Part shown: positions 36,378 to 46,653 of the stretch, piece after piece
Layout: each line of letters opens with the position of its first letter
How positions within the stretch are numbered: position 1 is the stretch's first letter
Assembly (NCBI RefSeq): GCF_001273755.1
Contig: NZ_LGYA01000001.1
Location: forward strand, 1,322,857-1,386,856
Origin: Peribacillus butanolivorans
GTDB taxonomy: Bacteria > Bacillota > Bacilli > Bacillales > DSM-1321
Direction of reading: 5' to 3'
DNA: 64,000 bases
Made by a program: the position numbers and the translations under genes
The notes under the pieces: generated by a model
What the model was told of the DNA's origin: nothing
The model's database searches: none
The model's input: only the letters and a program-made list of their open reading frames with translations

Positions 36378-37154
36378 ATGGAGGATATATTTCCGTACTT
36401 TCCTGCATTTTTATTAATAGTGGTCAGGGTTACAACCTTTTTCGTGGCAATGCCGATTTTTTCGTTTCGATCTATACCGATACAGCATCGAATCGGACTT
36501 GGGATTTTCCTTGCTTGGATTATGTACTATACCATTGAAGCGCCGGTTCTAGCTTTGGATGTCACATTTTATTTATTAATCATAAAGGAAGCATTTGTAG
36601 GGCTTTTCATCGGGTTTGCTGCCTATATGATTTTATCAGCGGTTCAAGTTGCAGGTGGGTTAATTGACTTTCAAATGGGTTTTTCAATTGCCAATGTCAT
36701 CGATCCGCAAACAGGGGCTCAAAGTCCATTAATGGGACAATATCTATATACGATTGCCTTATTATTTCTTTTAAGTACAAACGGTCATCATTTGCTTTTG
36801 GATGGAATTTTTTATAGCTATCAGTTCATCCCGATTGATCAATTATTTGTGCCCTTTGGGGACCAGGCATTAATAGAGTACTTGGCCAAAGCATTTAGTA
36901 AGACATTCATGATTGCGTTTCAAATGTCAATTCCAGTAGTGGGCAGCATTTTTTTAGTGGATGTCACGCTTGGCATTCTGGCAAGGACAGTTCCCCAATT
37001 AAATGTATTTGTTGTCGGAATTCCAGTGAAAATTATAGCAGGTTTAGCGGTTATAGTGATAGTCATGGGGATGATGATGACGGTTGTTACCCAACTTTTT
37101 AATTTCTTACTTGTGACGATGCGTCAGTTAATGCAGCTGATCGGAGGCGTATAA
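36378..37154 (+). CDS. fliR: Flagellar export gate protein FliR
   Basis: FliR is the single subunit that completes the FliP ring and holds FlhB. The 258-residue protein has about six membrane segments. Typical segments are AGGLIDFQMGFSIANVIDPQ, TNGHHLLLDGIFYSY and VDVTLGILARTVPQLNVFVV. The start ATG 36378 is near the FliQ stop with a TAGAGAATGGAGG context. The stop lies one base before flhB begins, pointing to coupling. Confidence 0.97.
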   Translation: MEDIFPYFPAFLLIVVRVTTFFVAMPIFSFRSIPIQHRIGLGIFLAWIMYYTIEAPVLALDVTFYLLIIKEAFVGLFIGFAAYMILSAVQVAGGLIDFQMGFSIANVIDPQTGAQSPLMGQYLYTIALLFLLSTNGHHLLLDGIFYSYQFIPIDQLFVPFGDQALIEYLAKAFSKTFMIAFQMSIPVVGSIFLVDVTLGILARTVPQLNVFVVGIPVKIIAGLAVIVIVMGMMMTVVTQLFNFLLVTMRQLMQLIGGV

Positions 37155-37155
37155 C

Positions 37156-38238
37156 ATGGTGTGGATTCAGCTGGATTTACAGTTTTTCGCTGGTGAAAAG
37201 ACGGAAAAGGCGACTCCAAAAAAACGTCAGGATTCGAAGAAAAAAGGACAGGTAGCTAAAAGTCAGGATGTAAATACCTCTGTGAATTTAATTGCTGTGT
37301 TTTCGGTGCTATTGATGATGGGACCTTATATGTACAATCATCTTCTCGGTCTCATGAAAGAATATCTGCAACACTTTACGATTGCAGGATTCAGTGAGGA
37401 AAATATACAAATTACCATGATAGAGGTTTTGAAGGAGATGGGGCTTGTCCTCGGTCCTGTTTTTGCAGCAGCGGTGATTGCAGGAATTTTGGCTAATGTG
37501 ATGCAAATTGGGTTTATGTTTTCTACTGAGTCAATTCAGTTTAAACTTGAAAAATTGGATCCTATTAAAGGATTCAAACGTATTTTTTCCTTGAGGGCCA
37601 TTGTTGAATTATTGAAATCCATTCTTAAAATATCATTTGTAGGTTTAGTTGCCTTTTATGTACTTTGGCAGCGTATGGACGAGATTATGATTTTATCCCA
37701 GATTTCTGTGGAAGAAGCAATGGCAACATTGGCAGATATTACGATAAAGGTAGGGTATTATGCTGCCGTGGCTTTATTGTTCATTGCTCTATTAGACTAT
37801 TTGTATCAAAAATATGACTTTGAAAAAAACATCCGGATGTCCAAACAGGATATTAAGGATGAATATAAAAATTCTGAGGGTGACCCGTTAATTAAATCAA
37901 AGATTAAGCAAAAGCAAAGGCAGATGGCAGCGCAGAGAATGATGCAGGAAGTGCCAAATGCTGATGTCGTCATCACAAACCCGACGCATTTTGCGATTGC
38001 TTTAAAATATGATGAAAATAAGGCGGAGGCTCCGTTTGTAGTAGCAAAAGGCGTTGATTTTGTAGCTCAGAAAATTAAATATATTGCTAAAGAAAACGAT
38101 GTGATCATGGTGGAAAACCGTCCTTTGGCAAGGTCTTTATATGATCAAGCTGAAATAGGCCAGGCGATTCCTGAGGAATTTTTTAAGGCAGTTGCTGAAA
38201 TACTTGCCTTTGTTTATAAAACGAAAGGTAAGCTGTAA
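37156..38238 (+). CDS. flhB: Flagellar export switch protein FlhB
   Basis: FlhB chooses hook or filament substrates after self-cleavage. The 360-residue protein starts near the signature LQFFAGEKTEKATPKKR. Four membrane segments lie at about residues 30-210. The cleavage motif NPTH is intact in VVITNPTHFAIALKYDENKA. The C-terminal export domain ends AIPEEFFKAVAEILAFVYKT. This end is close to YlqH (8097-8369). Start ATG 37156 follows GGAGGCG. Confidence 0.98.
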   Translation: MVWIQLDLQFFAGEKTEKATPKKRQDSKKKGQVAKSQDVNTSVNLIAVFSVLLMMGPYMYNHLLGLMKEYLQHFTIAGFSEENIQITMIEVLKEMGLVLGPVFAAAVIAGILANVMQIGFMFSTESIQFKLEKLDPIKGFKRIFSLRAIVELLKSILKISFVGLVAFYVLWQRMDEIMILSQISVEEAMATLADITIKVGYYAAVALLFIALLDYLYQKYDFEKNIRMSKQDIKDEYKNSEGDPLIKSKIKQKQRQMAAQRMMQEVPNADVVITNPTHFAIALKYDENKAEAPFVVAKGVDFVAQKIKYIAKENDVIMVENRPLARSLYDQAEIGQAIPEEFFKAVAEILAFVYKTKGKL

Positions 38239-38276
38239 AGAAGTTAAATGTGACCCGCTAGTTAGGAGAGAAGAAC

Positions 38277-40313
38277 ATGCGAGCAAGAGATTTAGTTGTC
38301 ATATCGAGCGTCATCATGATTGTTGCTATGTTGGTCATTCCATTACCAACATGGTTGTTAAGTATTTTACTTCTTTTAAATATATCTCTTGCGCTGTTGG
38401 TTCTATTGACTACGATGAATATGAAAGAGCCTTTGGAATTTTCAATATTTCCTTCCTTGCTCCTTTTACTGACATTATTCAGGCTGGGGTTGAATGTGTC
38501 GACGACACGTGCCATTTTGACCTATGGTGATGCTGGCGGTGTAGTCGAAACCTTTGGCTCGTTTGTAGTCGGAGGGAACGTGCTTGTAGGTTTAGTTGTA
38601 TTTATCATTTTGGTTATCATCAATTTCATCGTCATCACGAAAGGTTCTGAACGGGTGTCAGAAGTGGCAGCAAGGTTTACGCTAGATGCGATGCCTGGGA
38701 AACAGATGGCCATTGATGCTGATTTGAATGCTGGGATGATTTCAGAAAATGATGCACGTACCAGACGAGAAAAAATCAGCAATGAAGCTGACTTTTATGG
38801 ATCCATGGACGGAGCGAGTAAGTTTGTTAAAGGAGACGCCATCGCCGGTATTATCATTGTCATCATCAATTTGATTTTTGGAATGATTATTGGTGTCATG
38901 CAATTGGATATGAGTTTTGGAGAATCTGCTGTACATTTTTCCATGTTATCAGTTGGAGATGGAATTGTCAGTCAAGTGCCTGCCTTATTGATTTCAACAG
39001 CAACAGGAATAGTCGTAACCCGGGCAGCCTCGAATGGTAATCTTGGATCAGATATTGTTGAACAGTTATTTCAATTTCCAAAGATGCTTTACTTGACTGC
39101 AGCAACAATTTTTTTGCTAGGTTTATTCACGCCAATTTCAGATATATTTACGTTTCCAATTGCAGCGTTATTAGTCATAGGAGGGTATACGATTACTAGG
39201 ATACCACAGCCGAATGAAAGTGAAATACAGGAAATGGAAGAAGTGTTGGAAACAGATGAAATGAAGAGTCCAGAAAGTGTCGTTAACCTTTTGAGTGTCG
39301 ATCCAATCGAATTCGAGTTTGGGTATGGACTAATTCCACTTGCTGATGCCAATCAAGGGGGAGACTTACTAGACCGTGTCGTCATGATCCGCCGGCAACT
39401 GGCAATTGAAATGGGACTTGTCATTCCAGTCGTCAGAATACGAGATAATATCCAGTTGAACCCTAATGAGTATCGGCTAAAAATTAAGGGAAATGAAATT
39501 GCAAAAGGGGAATTGCTTCTGAATCACTTTTTGGCAATGAGTCCAGGAATAGAAGATGAATCAATAGAAGGAATCGATACGATAGAACCTTCATTTGGTC
39601 TACCAGCTAAATGGATTACGGATGATATGAAAGAGCATGCAGAGATGATGGGCTATACAGTTGTAGATCCTCCAAGTGTTGTATCCACACATTTAACGGA
39701 AGTCATAAAAGCGAATGCTCATGAGCTTTTGGGCAGGCAGGAAACGAAACAATTGATCGATTATCTTGGTGAATCATCACCAATTCTTGTAGAAGAGGTC
39801 ACCCCGAATCCCTTGTCGATAGGTGATGTACAAAAGGTATTGGCAAAATTGTTAAAGGAAAAAGTTTCTATAAGGAACTTATCAATCATTTTCGAAACAC
39901 TTGCTGATTATGGTAAGTTGTCGACGGATACAGATTTGCTTACTGAATATGTACGGCAGAATTTAGCCAGGCAGATTACTAATTCCTTTATCGTAGAAGA
40001 AAATCGAATAAAAGTCATCACGTTATCGGGAAAAGTAGAAAAAACCATAGCAGATGGAGTACAACAAACTGAACATGGAAACTTTTTATCACTAGATCCA
40101 AATATATCTCAGTCCATATTGGAGGCAATTGCGGCCAAATTGGATGAGCTGACGTTAATGGAACATCAACCAATCCTACTTTGTTCTTCAGCAGTACGGA
40201 TGTATACCCGGCAGTTAACAGAACGTTATTTTCCTAATGTACCGATTCTTTCATACAATGAACTCGAATCGAATGTAGAAGTACAAAGTGTAGGGGTGGT
40301 GAATATCGATTGA
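38277..40313 (+). CDS. flhA: Flagellar export gate protein FlhA
   Basis: FlhA forms the nonameric export ring that binds chaperone-substrate pairs and uses proton motive force. The 678-residue protein has about eight membrane segments in its N-terminal half. It carries the FHIPEP-type signature region FSIFPSLLLLLTLFRLGLNV and DAMPGKQMAIDADLNAGMI. The cytoplasmic half includes LGRQETKQLIDYLGESSPIL and VRIRDNIQLNPNEYRLKIKG. ATG 38277 follows TTAGGAGAG. The stop overlaps the flhF TTG by four bases. Confidence 0.98.
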   Translation: MRARDLVVISSVIMIVAMLVIPLPTWLLSILLLLNISLALLVLLTTMNMKEPLEFSIFPSLLLLLTLFRLGLNVSTTRAILTYGDAGGVVETFGSFVVGGNVLVGLVVFIILVIINFIVITKGSERVSEVAARFTLDAMPGKQMAIDADLNAGMISENDARTRREKISNEADFYGSMDGASKFVKGDAIAGIIIVIINLIFGMIIGVMQLDMSFGESAVHFSMLSVGDGIVSQVPALLISTATGIVVTRAASNGNLGSDIVEQLFQFPKMLYLTAATIFLLGLFTPISDIFTFPIAALLVIGGYTITRIPQPNESEIQEMEEVLETDEMKSPESVVNLLSVDPIEFEFGYGLIPLADANQGGDLLDRVVMIRRQLAIEMGLVIPVVRIRDNIQLNPNEYRLKIKGNEIAKGELLLNHFLAMSPGIEDESIEGIDTIEPSFGLPAKWITDDMKEHAEMMGYTVVDPPSVVSTHLTEVIKANAHELLGRQETKQLIDYLGESSPILVEEVTPNPLSIGDVQKVLAKLLKEKVSIRNLSIIFETLADYGKLSTDTDLLTEYVRQNLARQITNSFIVEENRIKVITLSGKVEKTIADGVQQTEHGNFLSLDPNISQSILEAIAAKLDELTLMEHQPILLCSSAVRMYTRQLTERYFPNVPILSYNELESNVEVQSVGVVNID

Positions 40314-41464
40314 AAGTAAAGAAATATATGGCACCATCAATGGCCGAAGCTATGAAGCGAATAAGAGAAGAATTAGGCAGTGATGCGATTATTTTAAGTT
40401 CAAAAGCTGTCTACATTGGTGGTTTCCTAGGATTATTCAAAAAAAGGAATATCGAAGTCATTGCAGCCATCGATCCAGTTTCACAGCCCAACCAAATGGT
40501 AACTAAACAAAAAACGAAGAAGTTGCCTGTGAAACAAGAAATATCGAGTAATAGCACTGTTACACAGGAAGGTAACAATGAAAGTACGGGTCTTATAAAA
40601 GAATTAGAAGGTTTAAAAGATATGATTAAAACTATACAAATCACATCTGATAGACACTATCCGGGAAAACTGCAGAAAATCAATGATTATCTCACAGAGC
40701 AGGAAGTGGATGTACAGCTACGCTCACAAATCATGGATGAATTACTTGGAAAATGGTTTGCTCTCAAACAACAATCCACTGATGAAGAAGTACAAGGTTG
40801 GTTAGAAGAAGCCTTATTTGAAATATTGGAGAAGGTTCAAAACGGGAAACCCGGTCTGCAAAAAAAATATATTAATATTGTTGGACCAACAGGAGTTGGT
40901 AAGACAACCACCCTCGCTAAAGTAGCAGCAGAGACCATGCTTAGGCATGGTAAAAAAGTGGCTTTCATTACGACAGATACATACAGGATTGCAGCAATAG
41001 ATCAGCTTAAGATGTATGCAAAGATTTTAAATGTTCCGATTGAAGTAGCGTATAATTTGGAAGATTTTAAAAAAGCAACGGAACGGTTTTCTCATTATGA
41101 CTTTGTATTTATAGATACTGCTGGAAGGAATTTTCGCAATCCACAGTATGTTAAAGACCTTAGTGAAATTATTGATTTTACAGATGAGATGGAAACATAT
41201 TTAGTTTTGTCATTAACTTCGAAGCAAAAGGATATGGAAGATATTTATCGGTAGTTTGCTAGCATACCAATTAAACAGATCATTTTTACAAAAGCTGACG
41301 AGACATCAACTTTCGGGGCTATATTTAATTTTATACACGCTCATAAACTAGGAGCCGCTTATATTACAAATGGACAGAATGTACCAGATGATATAGAAAA
41401 AGCTACATCATCACAGCTATTGAAAACGGCTTTTGGGGCTAAAAAATATGAAAGATCAAGCTGA
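40310..41464 (+). pseudogene. flhF: FlhF SRP-like GTPase, interrupted by an in-frame amber stop
   Basis: FlhF helps place flagella. Translation from TTG 40310 gives 314 residues and then stops at TAG 41252-41254. The same frame continues for 69 more codons to a TGA at 41462-41464 and still encodes FlhF: FASIPIKQIIFTKADETSTF and GAAYITNGQNVPDDIEKAT. TAG stands where B. subtilis FlhF has Gln as I recall, so a C-to-T change in CAG would explain it. Present before the stop: B domain, Walker [33 protein letters not shown]. Lost: G4 TKAD and G5. The truncated protein should not bind GTP properly. The end overlaps flhG. Confidence 0.93.
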
Positions 41465-42314
41465 GAACTTACGAAGAAGACTGGAAACCCACCAAAATCA
41501 ATCACCGGCTAAAACTCTTGCCATTTTAAGTGGTAAAGGTGGAGTCGGAAAATCTAACTTTTCTTTGAACTTTTCCCTCGCTTTATCCAAACAAGGAAAA
41601 AAGGTCCTGTTGTTCGATATGGATATTGGGATGGGAAATATAGATATTTTGATTGGTGAACATTCATCTTACAGTATCGTTGATTTCTTTGAAAGTGGTC
41701 GTAGCTTGATAGATATTATGACGGCAGGCCCAGAGAGTATTTCAATCATTACGGGTGGAACAGGGCTGACAAGCCTCTTTTCCCTCGATGAAAACAAGTT
41801 TATGCGGTTTAATGAAGAATTTAGTTTGCTGTTGACGGATTATGATTATATTTTGTTTGATATGGGGGCAGGTATAACTCAAGACTCGGCAAAATTTCTG
41901 TTATGTGTTGATGAGTTAATCGTTATTACTACGCCTGAACCGACTTCCGTAATGGATGCCTATTCTACAATGAAATACATACATTCCGTCAAAAAAGAAA
42001 TTCCATATTTTCTGGTTTGTAATAGGGTTTTCACAAATAAGGAAGGCAAAGAAACGATTATCCGGCTTCAAAATGCACTTAAGAAATTTTTGGGTCTGGA
42101 AAGTGTAGCACTTGGTTACCTGCCGGACGAAAGAACTGTTTCCAAAGCTGTTTCAAGACAAATACCCTTTATCCTTTTTGATTCTGAAGCTAATGTATCT
42201 AAAGCTCTTATGGATATTGCATCGAGATATACAAGCCATTCATTTGGTGGAGAATTGAATTTACAAAAAAGCAACTTCCTTAGCAATATGAAGAGATATC
42301 TTCTTGGAAAGTAG
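41448..42314 (+). CDS. flhG: FlhG (YlxH) MinD-like ATPase
   Basis: FlhG is a ParA/MinD-type ATPase that works with FlhF to set flagellar number and place, and helps C-ring assembly. The 288-residue protein has an N-terminal activator motif (KDQAENLRRRL, the short helix that stimulates FlhF) and the deviant Walker A ILSGKGGVGKSN near residue 30. LLFDMDIGMGNIDILIG and ILFDMGAGI follow, and TTPEPTSVMDAY is family-specific. The C-terminal MinD-like membrane helix is weak (FLSNMKRYLLGK). ATG 41448 lies inside the residual end of flhF. The gene is intact although both neighbours are broken. Confidence 0.96.
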   Translation: MKDQAENLRRRLETHQNQSPAKTLAILSGKGGVGKSNFSLNFSLALSKQGKKVLLFDMDIGMGNIDILIGEHSSYSIVDFFESGRSLIDIMTAGPESISIITGGTGLTSLFSLDENKFMRFNEEFSLLLTDYDYILFDMGAGITQDSAKFLLCVDELIVITTPEPTSVMDAYSTMKYIHSVKKEIPYFLVCNRVFTNKEGKETIIRLQNALKKFLGLESVALGYLPDERTVSKAVSRQIPFILFDSEANVSKALMDIASRYTSHSFGGELNLQKSNFLSNMKRYLLGK

Positions 42315-42324
42315 GTCTCCTTAC

Positions 42325-43321
42325 ATGGATAAAGTTAAAGTGCTGATTGTGGATGATTCTGCAGATTTAAGAAAGTTCGGCACCTTAGATGTAGAGATGC
42401 AGGTTATGAATGGAAGTGAAGCATTAAATCGGATTATGGATGAATGTCCTACTGCTGAAATTATGTTTTCAAGTACGATGAAAGAAGGAATGGAAAATAC
42501 CTTTGCTTCTATGTACAGTAGAGCCTTTGACTTTGTGGCTAAACCATTAGGTGCCATTTCACTGGATTTGTACAAAATTAAGAAAGAACGGGTTTGAAAA
42601 AGTTATGGCAGCCAGCCGTGAGAATGGTCACAAACTACAAAAAAATGCAATAAATATTGAGGGAAATCCATCGTTTTGGAGAAAATATAGTGAAAAAGAT
42701 ACAAGAGAAATGTTGGGAAACGAAAAAAACAAAAATAAATGGTTCTATTGGAATAAAAAAATTATAGTCATTGGTACATCGACAGGAGGCCCAAGGGCTC
42801 TTCAGACAGTATTGACGGGACTCCCAGAAACAATTGATGCACCTATTCTTGTTGTCCAGCATATGCCCTCTGGTTTTACAAAATCCTTGGCTGACCGTCT
42901 AAATTCATTATGTAGGATTCAAGTGAAGGAAGCAGAGGATGGGGAACTGATCCAAAAAGGAGTTGCTTATATTGCCCCTGGAGGTTTTCACCTGAAAGTG
43001 AGAAAAGTTGGGATGAGCATTGCAATACTTTTGGATCAATCCGAACTGCGTAGCGGACACCGCCCTTCAGTAGATGTGCTGTTTGAATCAGTAAGTGAAA
43101 TTACTGATTTTGCGAAAATAGCTGTCATCATGACCGGGATGGGGATGGATGGTTCAAGTGGGATTATTAAGTTGAATCAAACGGGTCCTTTAAAAGCGAT
43201 TGCAGAGTCACAGAAGACATCAATCGTTTTTGGAATGCCGAAAGCGGCGATTGCTACCAACTTGATAGATAGCATAGAGGATGTAGAAACAATAGCTAAC
43301 GCAATAATTAGCTATTGTTAA
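42325..43321 (+). pseudogene. cheB: CheB methylesterase, damaged: receiver deletion plus frameshift
   Basis: CheB removes methyl groups from chemoreceptors. The receiver starts normally at ATG 42325 (KVLIVDDSADLRKF) but jumps at about 42379 straight to GTLDVEMQVMNG, losing about 34 codons in frame compared with the Bacillus CheB that I remember. At 42593-42595 one T too many (GGGTTTGAAAA) ends the frame at 42597. Dropping it would join KIKKERV to EKVMAASREN. The second part (from 42551) keeps a full catalytic domain with Ser in VIGTSTGGP, His in VVQHMP and Asp in MTGMGMDG. Without a start of its own the catalytic part is probably not made. Confidence 0.92.
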
Positions 43322-43341
43322 CTCGTGGAGGTGGAGATTGT

Positions 43342-45387
43342 ATGGATATGAATCAGTATCTAGAGGTATTTATTGAAGAAAGTAAAGAACATCTTCAAAC
43401 GTGCAGTGAACAGCTGTTGGTACTTGAGAAAAACCCGGAAGACCTTTCAATTGTTAACGAAATCTTTCGTTCCGCTCATACTTTAAAAGGGATGTCGGTC
43501 ACCATGGGGTATGAGGATTTAGCGAACTTGACCCACAAAATGGAAAATGTGTTGGATGCGATTCGAAACAGCCAAATTATTCTTACCCCTGAATTGTTTG
43601 ATGTGATATTTTTAGCCGTTGATGATTTAGAAGCAATTGTTATGTCTATTGCTGAAGGTGGCGATGGAAAAAGAGATGTGAAGAATGTTGTTTATCAGCT
43701 GCAATTGATTGAAAAAGGGGAGTCGCCTGTTTTCTCTTCTATCGCAGAGACTGCAGCTGCATCTACGGTTCATGAAAAGGAAGAAGTGACAAGTGGTGAG
43801 TACGATGAATTTGAATTGACAGTCCTGCAGCAGTCCAAAGAACAAGGATTCGACAGTTATGAAATTTCGATAGATTTGCGTGAAGACTGTCTTTTAAAAG
43901 CAGCAAGGGTATTTATGGTATATGAGGTTCTTGAAAAATCATGTGAAGTAATCAAGTCCAATCCACCGGTTGAACTTTTGGAAGAAGAGCAGTTTGATCG
44001 GAAGTTTACATTTACGGTGGTAACAAAAGAATCGAGTGAAGAGCTTCATAAAAAAATCATGAAGATTTCTGAAGTGGAAAAAGTTGGCATAAACACTCTT
44101 AATCTTGACGATCTACGACACACTGCCAATGCTAAAGAGGAAAAAAAAGCTGCAGTGGATAACCAGGCCCAAGAAAGGAACGCTTTGCTTTTAAGTGAGA
44201 ATAAGGAGACTAAGAAGCAGGCACCTGTTAAGCCGGCCTCAAGTAAGACTATTCGGGTAAATATCGAGCGGCTTGATATATTAATGAATTTATTTGAGGA
44301 ACTTGTGATTGATAGAGGTAGACTCGATCAAATTTCAAGCGATTTGGATAACCAGGAACTGCATGAAACAGTTGAAAGAATGTCCCGGATAACCAGCGAT
44401 TTGCAAACAATTGTGTTGAATATACGGATGGTTCCTGTAGAAACTGTATTCAATCGTTTCCCTAAAATGGTTCGTCAATTAGCAAGGGATTTGAATAAGA
44501 AAGTAGATTTGGAAATCATCGGAGCTGAAACAGAACTTGATCGTACAGTTATAGATGAAATTGGTGATCCACTTGTCCATTTATTAAGAAATGCAATGGA
44601 TCATGGAATTGAAACACCTGAAGAACGTCTAGCGAAAGGGAAGAATGAAGAAGGGAAAATCCTTTTAAAGGCGTATCACAGCGGCAACCATGTTTTTATT
44701 GAAATTGACGATGATGGAGCGGGAATAAATAAAGATCTTGTCTTAAACAAGGCCTTTTCCAATGGGATTTTGACAAAGGAAGCTGCTGCTACTTTAACAG
44801 ATAAGCAAATCTATGAATTAATTTTTGCTTCAGGGTTCTCAACAGCTGAAACCATTTCAGCTGTATCAGGACGAGGTGTAGGGCTGGATGTGGTTAAAAA
44901 TACGATCGAGTCATTGGGTGGGTCTGTAACGATAGATTCCAAAGAGAACGAAGGATCTATATTCCTTATTCAACTTCCCCTTACATTATCGATAATTTCT
45001 GTAATGCTGGTTGAAATCCAAAAGGAAAAATATGCTATTCCACTTTCTTCTATTATAGAGACTGCGATTATAAAAAAAGAAGATATCATGAATGCTCATA
45101 ATCAACAAGTTATTGACTTCAGGGGGAAAGTTCTACCGCTCCTGTTCCTGAAGGAAATTTTTGAAGTGCCTGTGCATCAGGAAAAAGAGGGATTTCTTTC
45201 TGTGGTTATTGTCAGAAAAGGCGATAAATTGGCAGGATTAGTTGTGGATTCATTTATTGGACAACTCGAAATCGTCTTGAAATCTCTTGGTAATTATTTA
45301 ACATCTGCTTTTGCGATATCTGGGGCAACGATATTAGGTGATGGTCAAGTTGCTTTGATCATTGATTGCAACACATTGATTCATTGA
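43342..45387 (+). CDS. cheA: Chemotaxis histidine kinase CheA
   Basis: CheA phosphorylates CheY and CheB in response to receptors. The 681-residue protein has the HPt domain with phospho-site His46 in FRSAHTLKGMS and a CheY-binding P2 domain (about 160-280). The dimer helix follows (INIERLDILMNLFEELVIDRG-like region near 305). The ATPase domain shows the N box LLRNAMDHGIE, G1 IDDDGAGIN and G2 GRGVGLDVVKNTIE. A CheW-like domain ends the protein. ATG 43342 follows GGAGGTGGAG. The gene is intact although its other target gene, cheB, is broken upstream. Confidence 0.97.
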   Translation: MDMNQYLEVFIEESKEHLQTCSEQLLVLEKNPEDLSIVNEIFRSAHTLKGMSVTMGYEDLANLTHKMENVLDAIRNSQIILTPELFDVIFLAVDDLEAIVMSIAEGGDGKRDVKNVVYQLQLIEKGESPVFSSIAETAAASTVHEKEEVTSGEYDEFELTVLQQSKEQGFDSYEISIDLREDCLLKAARVFMVYEVLEKSCEVIKSNPPVELLEEEQFDRKFTFTVVTKESSEELHKKIMKISEVEKVGINTLNLDDLRHTANAKEEKKAAVDNQAQERNALLLSENKETKKQAPVKPASSKTIRVNIERLDILMNLFEELVIDRGRLDQISSDLDNQELHETVERMSRITSDLQTIVLNIRMVPVETVFNRFPKMVRQLARDLNKKVDLEIIGAETELDRTVIDEIGDPLVHLLRNAMDHGIETPEERLAKGKNEEGKILLKAYHSGNHVFIEIDDDGAGINKDLVLNKAFSNGILTKEAAATLTDKQIYELIFASGFSTAETISAVSGRGVGLDVVKNTIESLGGSVTIDSKENEGSIFLIQLPLTLSIISVMLVEIQKEKYAIPLSSIIETAIIKKEDIMNAHNQQVIDFRGKVLPLLFLKEIFEVPVHQEKEGFLSVVIVRKGDKLAGLVVDSFIGQLEIVLKSLGNYLTSAFAISGATILGDGQVALIIDCNTLIH

Positions 45388-45539
45388 CCGATAGAGAAAT
45401 AGAGAGGAAACGGTCAGCAGGATTTAACCGTGGTTATGCAATGGGCGGATGAGTTCTGATTTAAGTGGTTGTTCGCATTCAGGCGTCGTGAAGGCTACTC
45501 TCTGCTATCATCATAAATTTAATAAGAGGAGGAGAATAG

Positions 45540-46010
45540 ATGTCGACTACAAATCTCGTTCAAGATATGAAAGTAATTGTATTTCAAATTAAAGATAAAG
45601 AATATGCCATTCCAGTAGATAAAGTTAGTGGAATTGAAAAACTCTTGCATATAACAAGAGTTCCTAAGGCTGTTCAGCTTGTTAAGGGAGTCATAAATCT
45701 AAGGGGTGTAATTACCCCAATTATTGATTTACGGGTCCGTTTTGGTCTTGAAGAGTTAGAATACAACGACTCTACAAGGATTATCGTTGTCATTTTAGAT
45801 GATATGGAAGTGGGGTTAATAGTAGACTCTGCCAATGATGTATTGGATATTCCAGTGGATAGTATCGAACCGCAGCCGGAAGTTGTTGGTCATTCGGCGT
45901 CAGAATACATTAGCGGCGTGGCTAAAATTGAAAAACGACTGCTCGTGTTAATTAATTTGGAAAAGGCTTTAAGTCTTGAAGTAAATGAAAATATGAGAAA
46001 AGAAGGATAA
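45540..46010 (+). CDS. cheW: Chemotaxis coupling protein CheW
   Basis: CheW couples receptors to CheA. The 156-residue protein shows the double beta-barrel motifs KVIVFQIKDKEYAIPVDKVS, VKGVINLRGVITPIIDLRVR and GLIVDSANDVLDIP. The start ATG 45540 follows AGAGGAGGAG. A 152-base gap, longer than most in this operon, separates it from cheA; I see no gene or clear hairpin in that gap. cheC starts four bases after the stop. Confidence 0.97.
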   Translation: MSTTNLVQDMKVIVFQIKDKEYAIPVDKVSGIEKLLHITRVPKAVQLVKGVINLRGVITPIIDLRVRFGLEELEYNDSTRIIVVILDDMEVGLIVDSANDVLDIPVDSIEPQPEVVGHSASEYISGVAKIEKRLLVLINLEKALSLEVNENMRKEG

Positions 46011-46014
46011 TCAT

Positions 46015-46653
46015 ATGTCGTTTATTGAGAAAATTATTCCCCTTCAGCTCGATATCTTGAAGGAAATTGGCAATATTGGCGCAGGGCACGCAGCCACTGC
46101 ACTTTCGGCAATTCTTAATAGGAAAATTGATATGATTGTTCCTAATGTCCGAGTGGTTTCCTTTGATGAAATGATGGAAATGGCTGGTGGGGCTGAACAA
46201 GTTGTTGCTAGCATTTTCTTGCGAATAGTAGGCGATGCATCCGGTAGTATGTTTTTCATCCTTTCTCTACCTGTGGCTGAATACTTCATTCAACAGATGA
46301 CAGGAGATGAAACCTTTTCAATAGATTCCACGCCATATACTGATTTGGCGCTTTCTTGCCTTCAGGAATTAGGGAATATATTATCGGGATCCTATCTAAC
46401 TTCTCTATCAGATTTCACCCAATTGAATTTATATCCATCTGTTCCGTCATTAAGTATCGACATGGTAGGAGCAACAATCAGTTATGGATTATTGGAATTG
46501 TCACAAGTAAGTGACACGGCCATTGTCATTGATACTGTACTTGAAAAGGATCAGCTATTTGCGGAGTCTATCGACGGACATTTCTTTCTGTTACCCGACC
46601 CTGAATCTTTTGATATCATTTTCTCCTCTTTAGGAGTGACAACAAATGACTGA
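46015..46653 (+). CDS. cheC: CheY-P phosphatase CheC
   Basis: CheC removes phosphate from CheY-P and works with CheD. The 212-residue protein has the two mirror-related active helices with Glu and Asn intact: [20 protein letters not shown] and [20 protein letters not shown]. The start ATG 46015 is four bases after cheW. The end overlaps cheD by eight bases. The gene order cheW-cheC-cheD-sigD matches B. subtilis. Confidence 0.97.
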   Translation: MSFIEKIIPLQLDILKEIGNIGAGHAATALSAILNRKIDMIVPNVRVVSFDEMMEMAGGAEQVVASIFLRIVGDASGSMFFILSLPVAEYFIQQMTGDETFSIDSTPYTDLALSCLQELGNILSGSYLTSLSDFTQLNLYPSVPSLSIDMVGATISYGLLELSQVSDTAIVIDTVLEKDQLFAESIDGHFFLLPDPESFDIIFSSLGVTTND

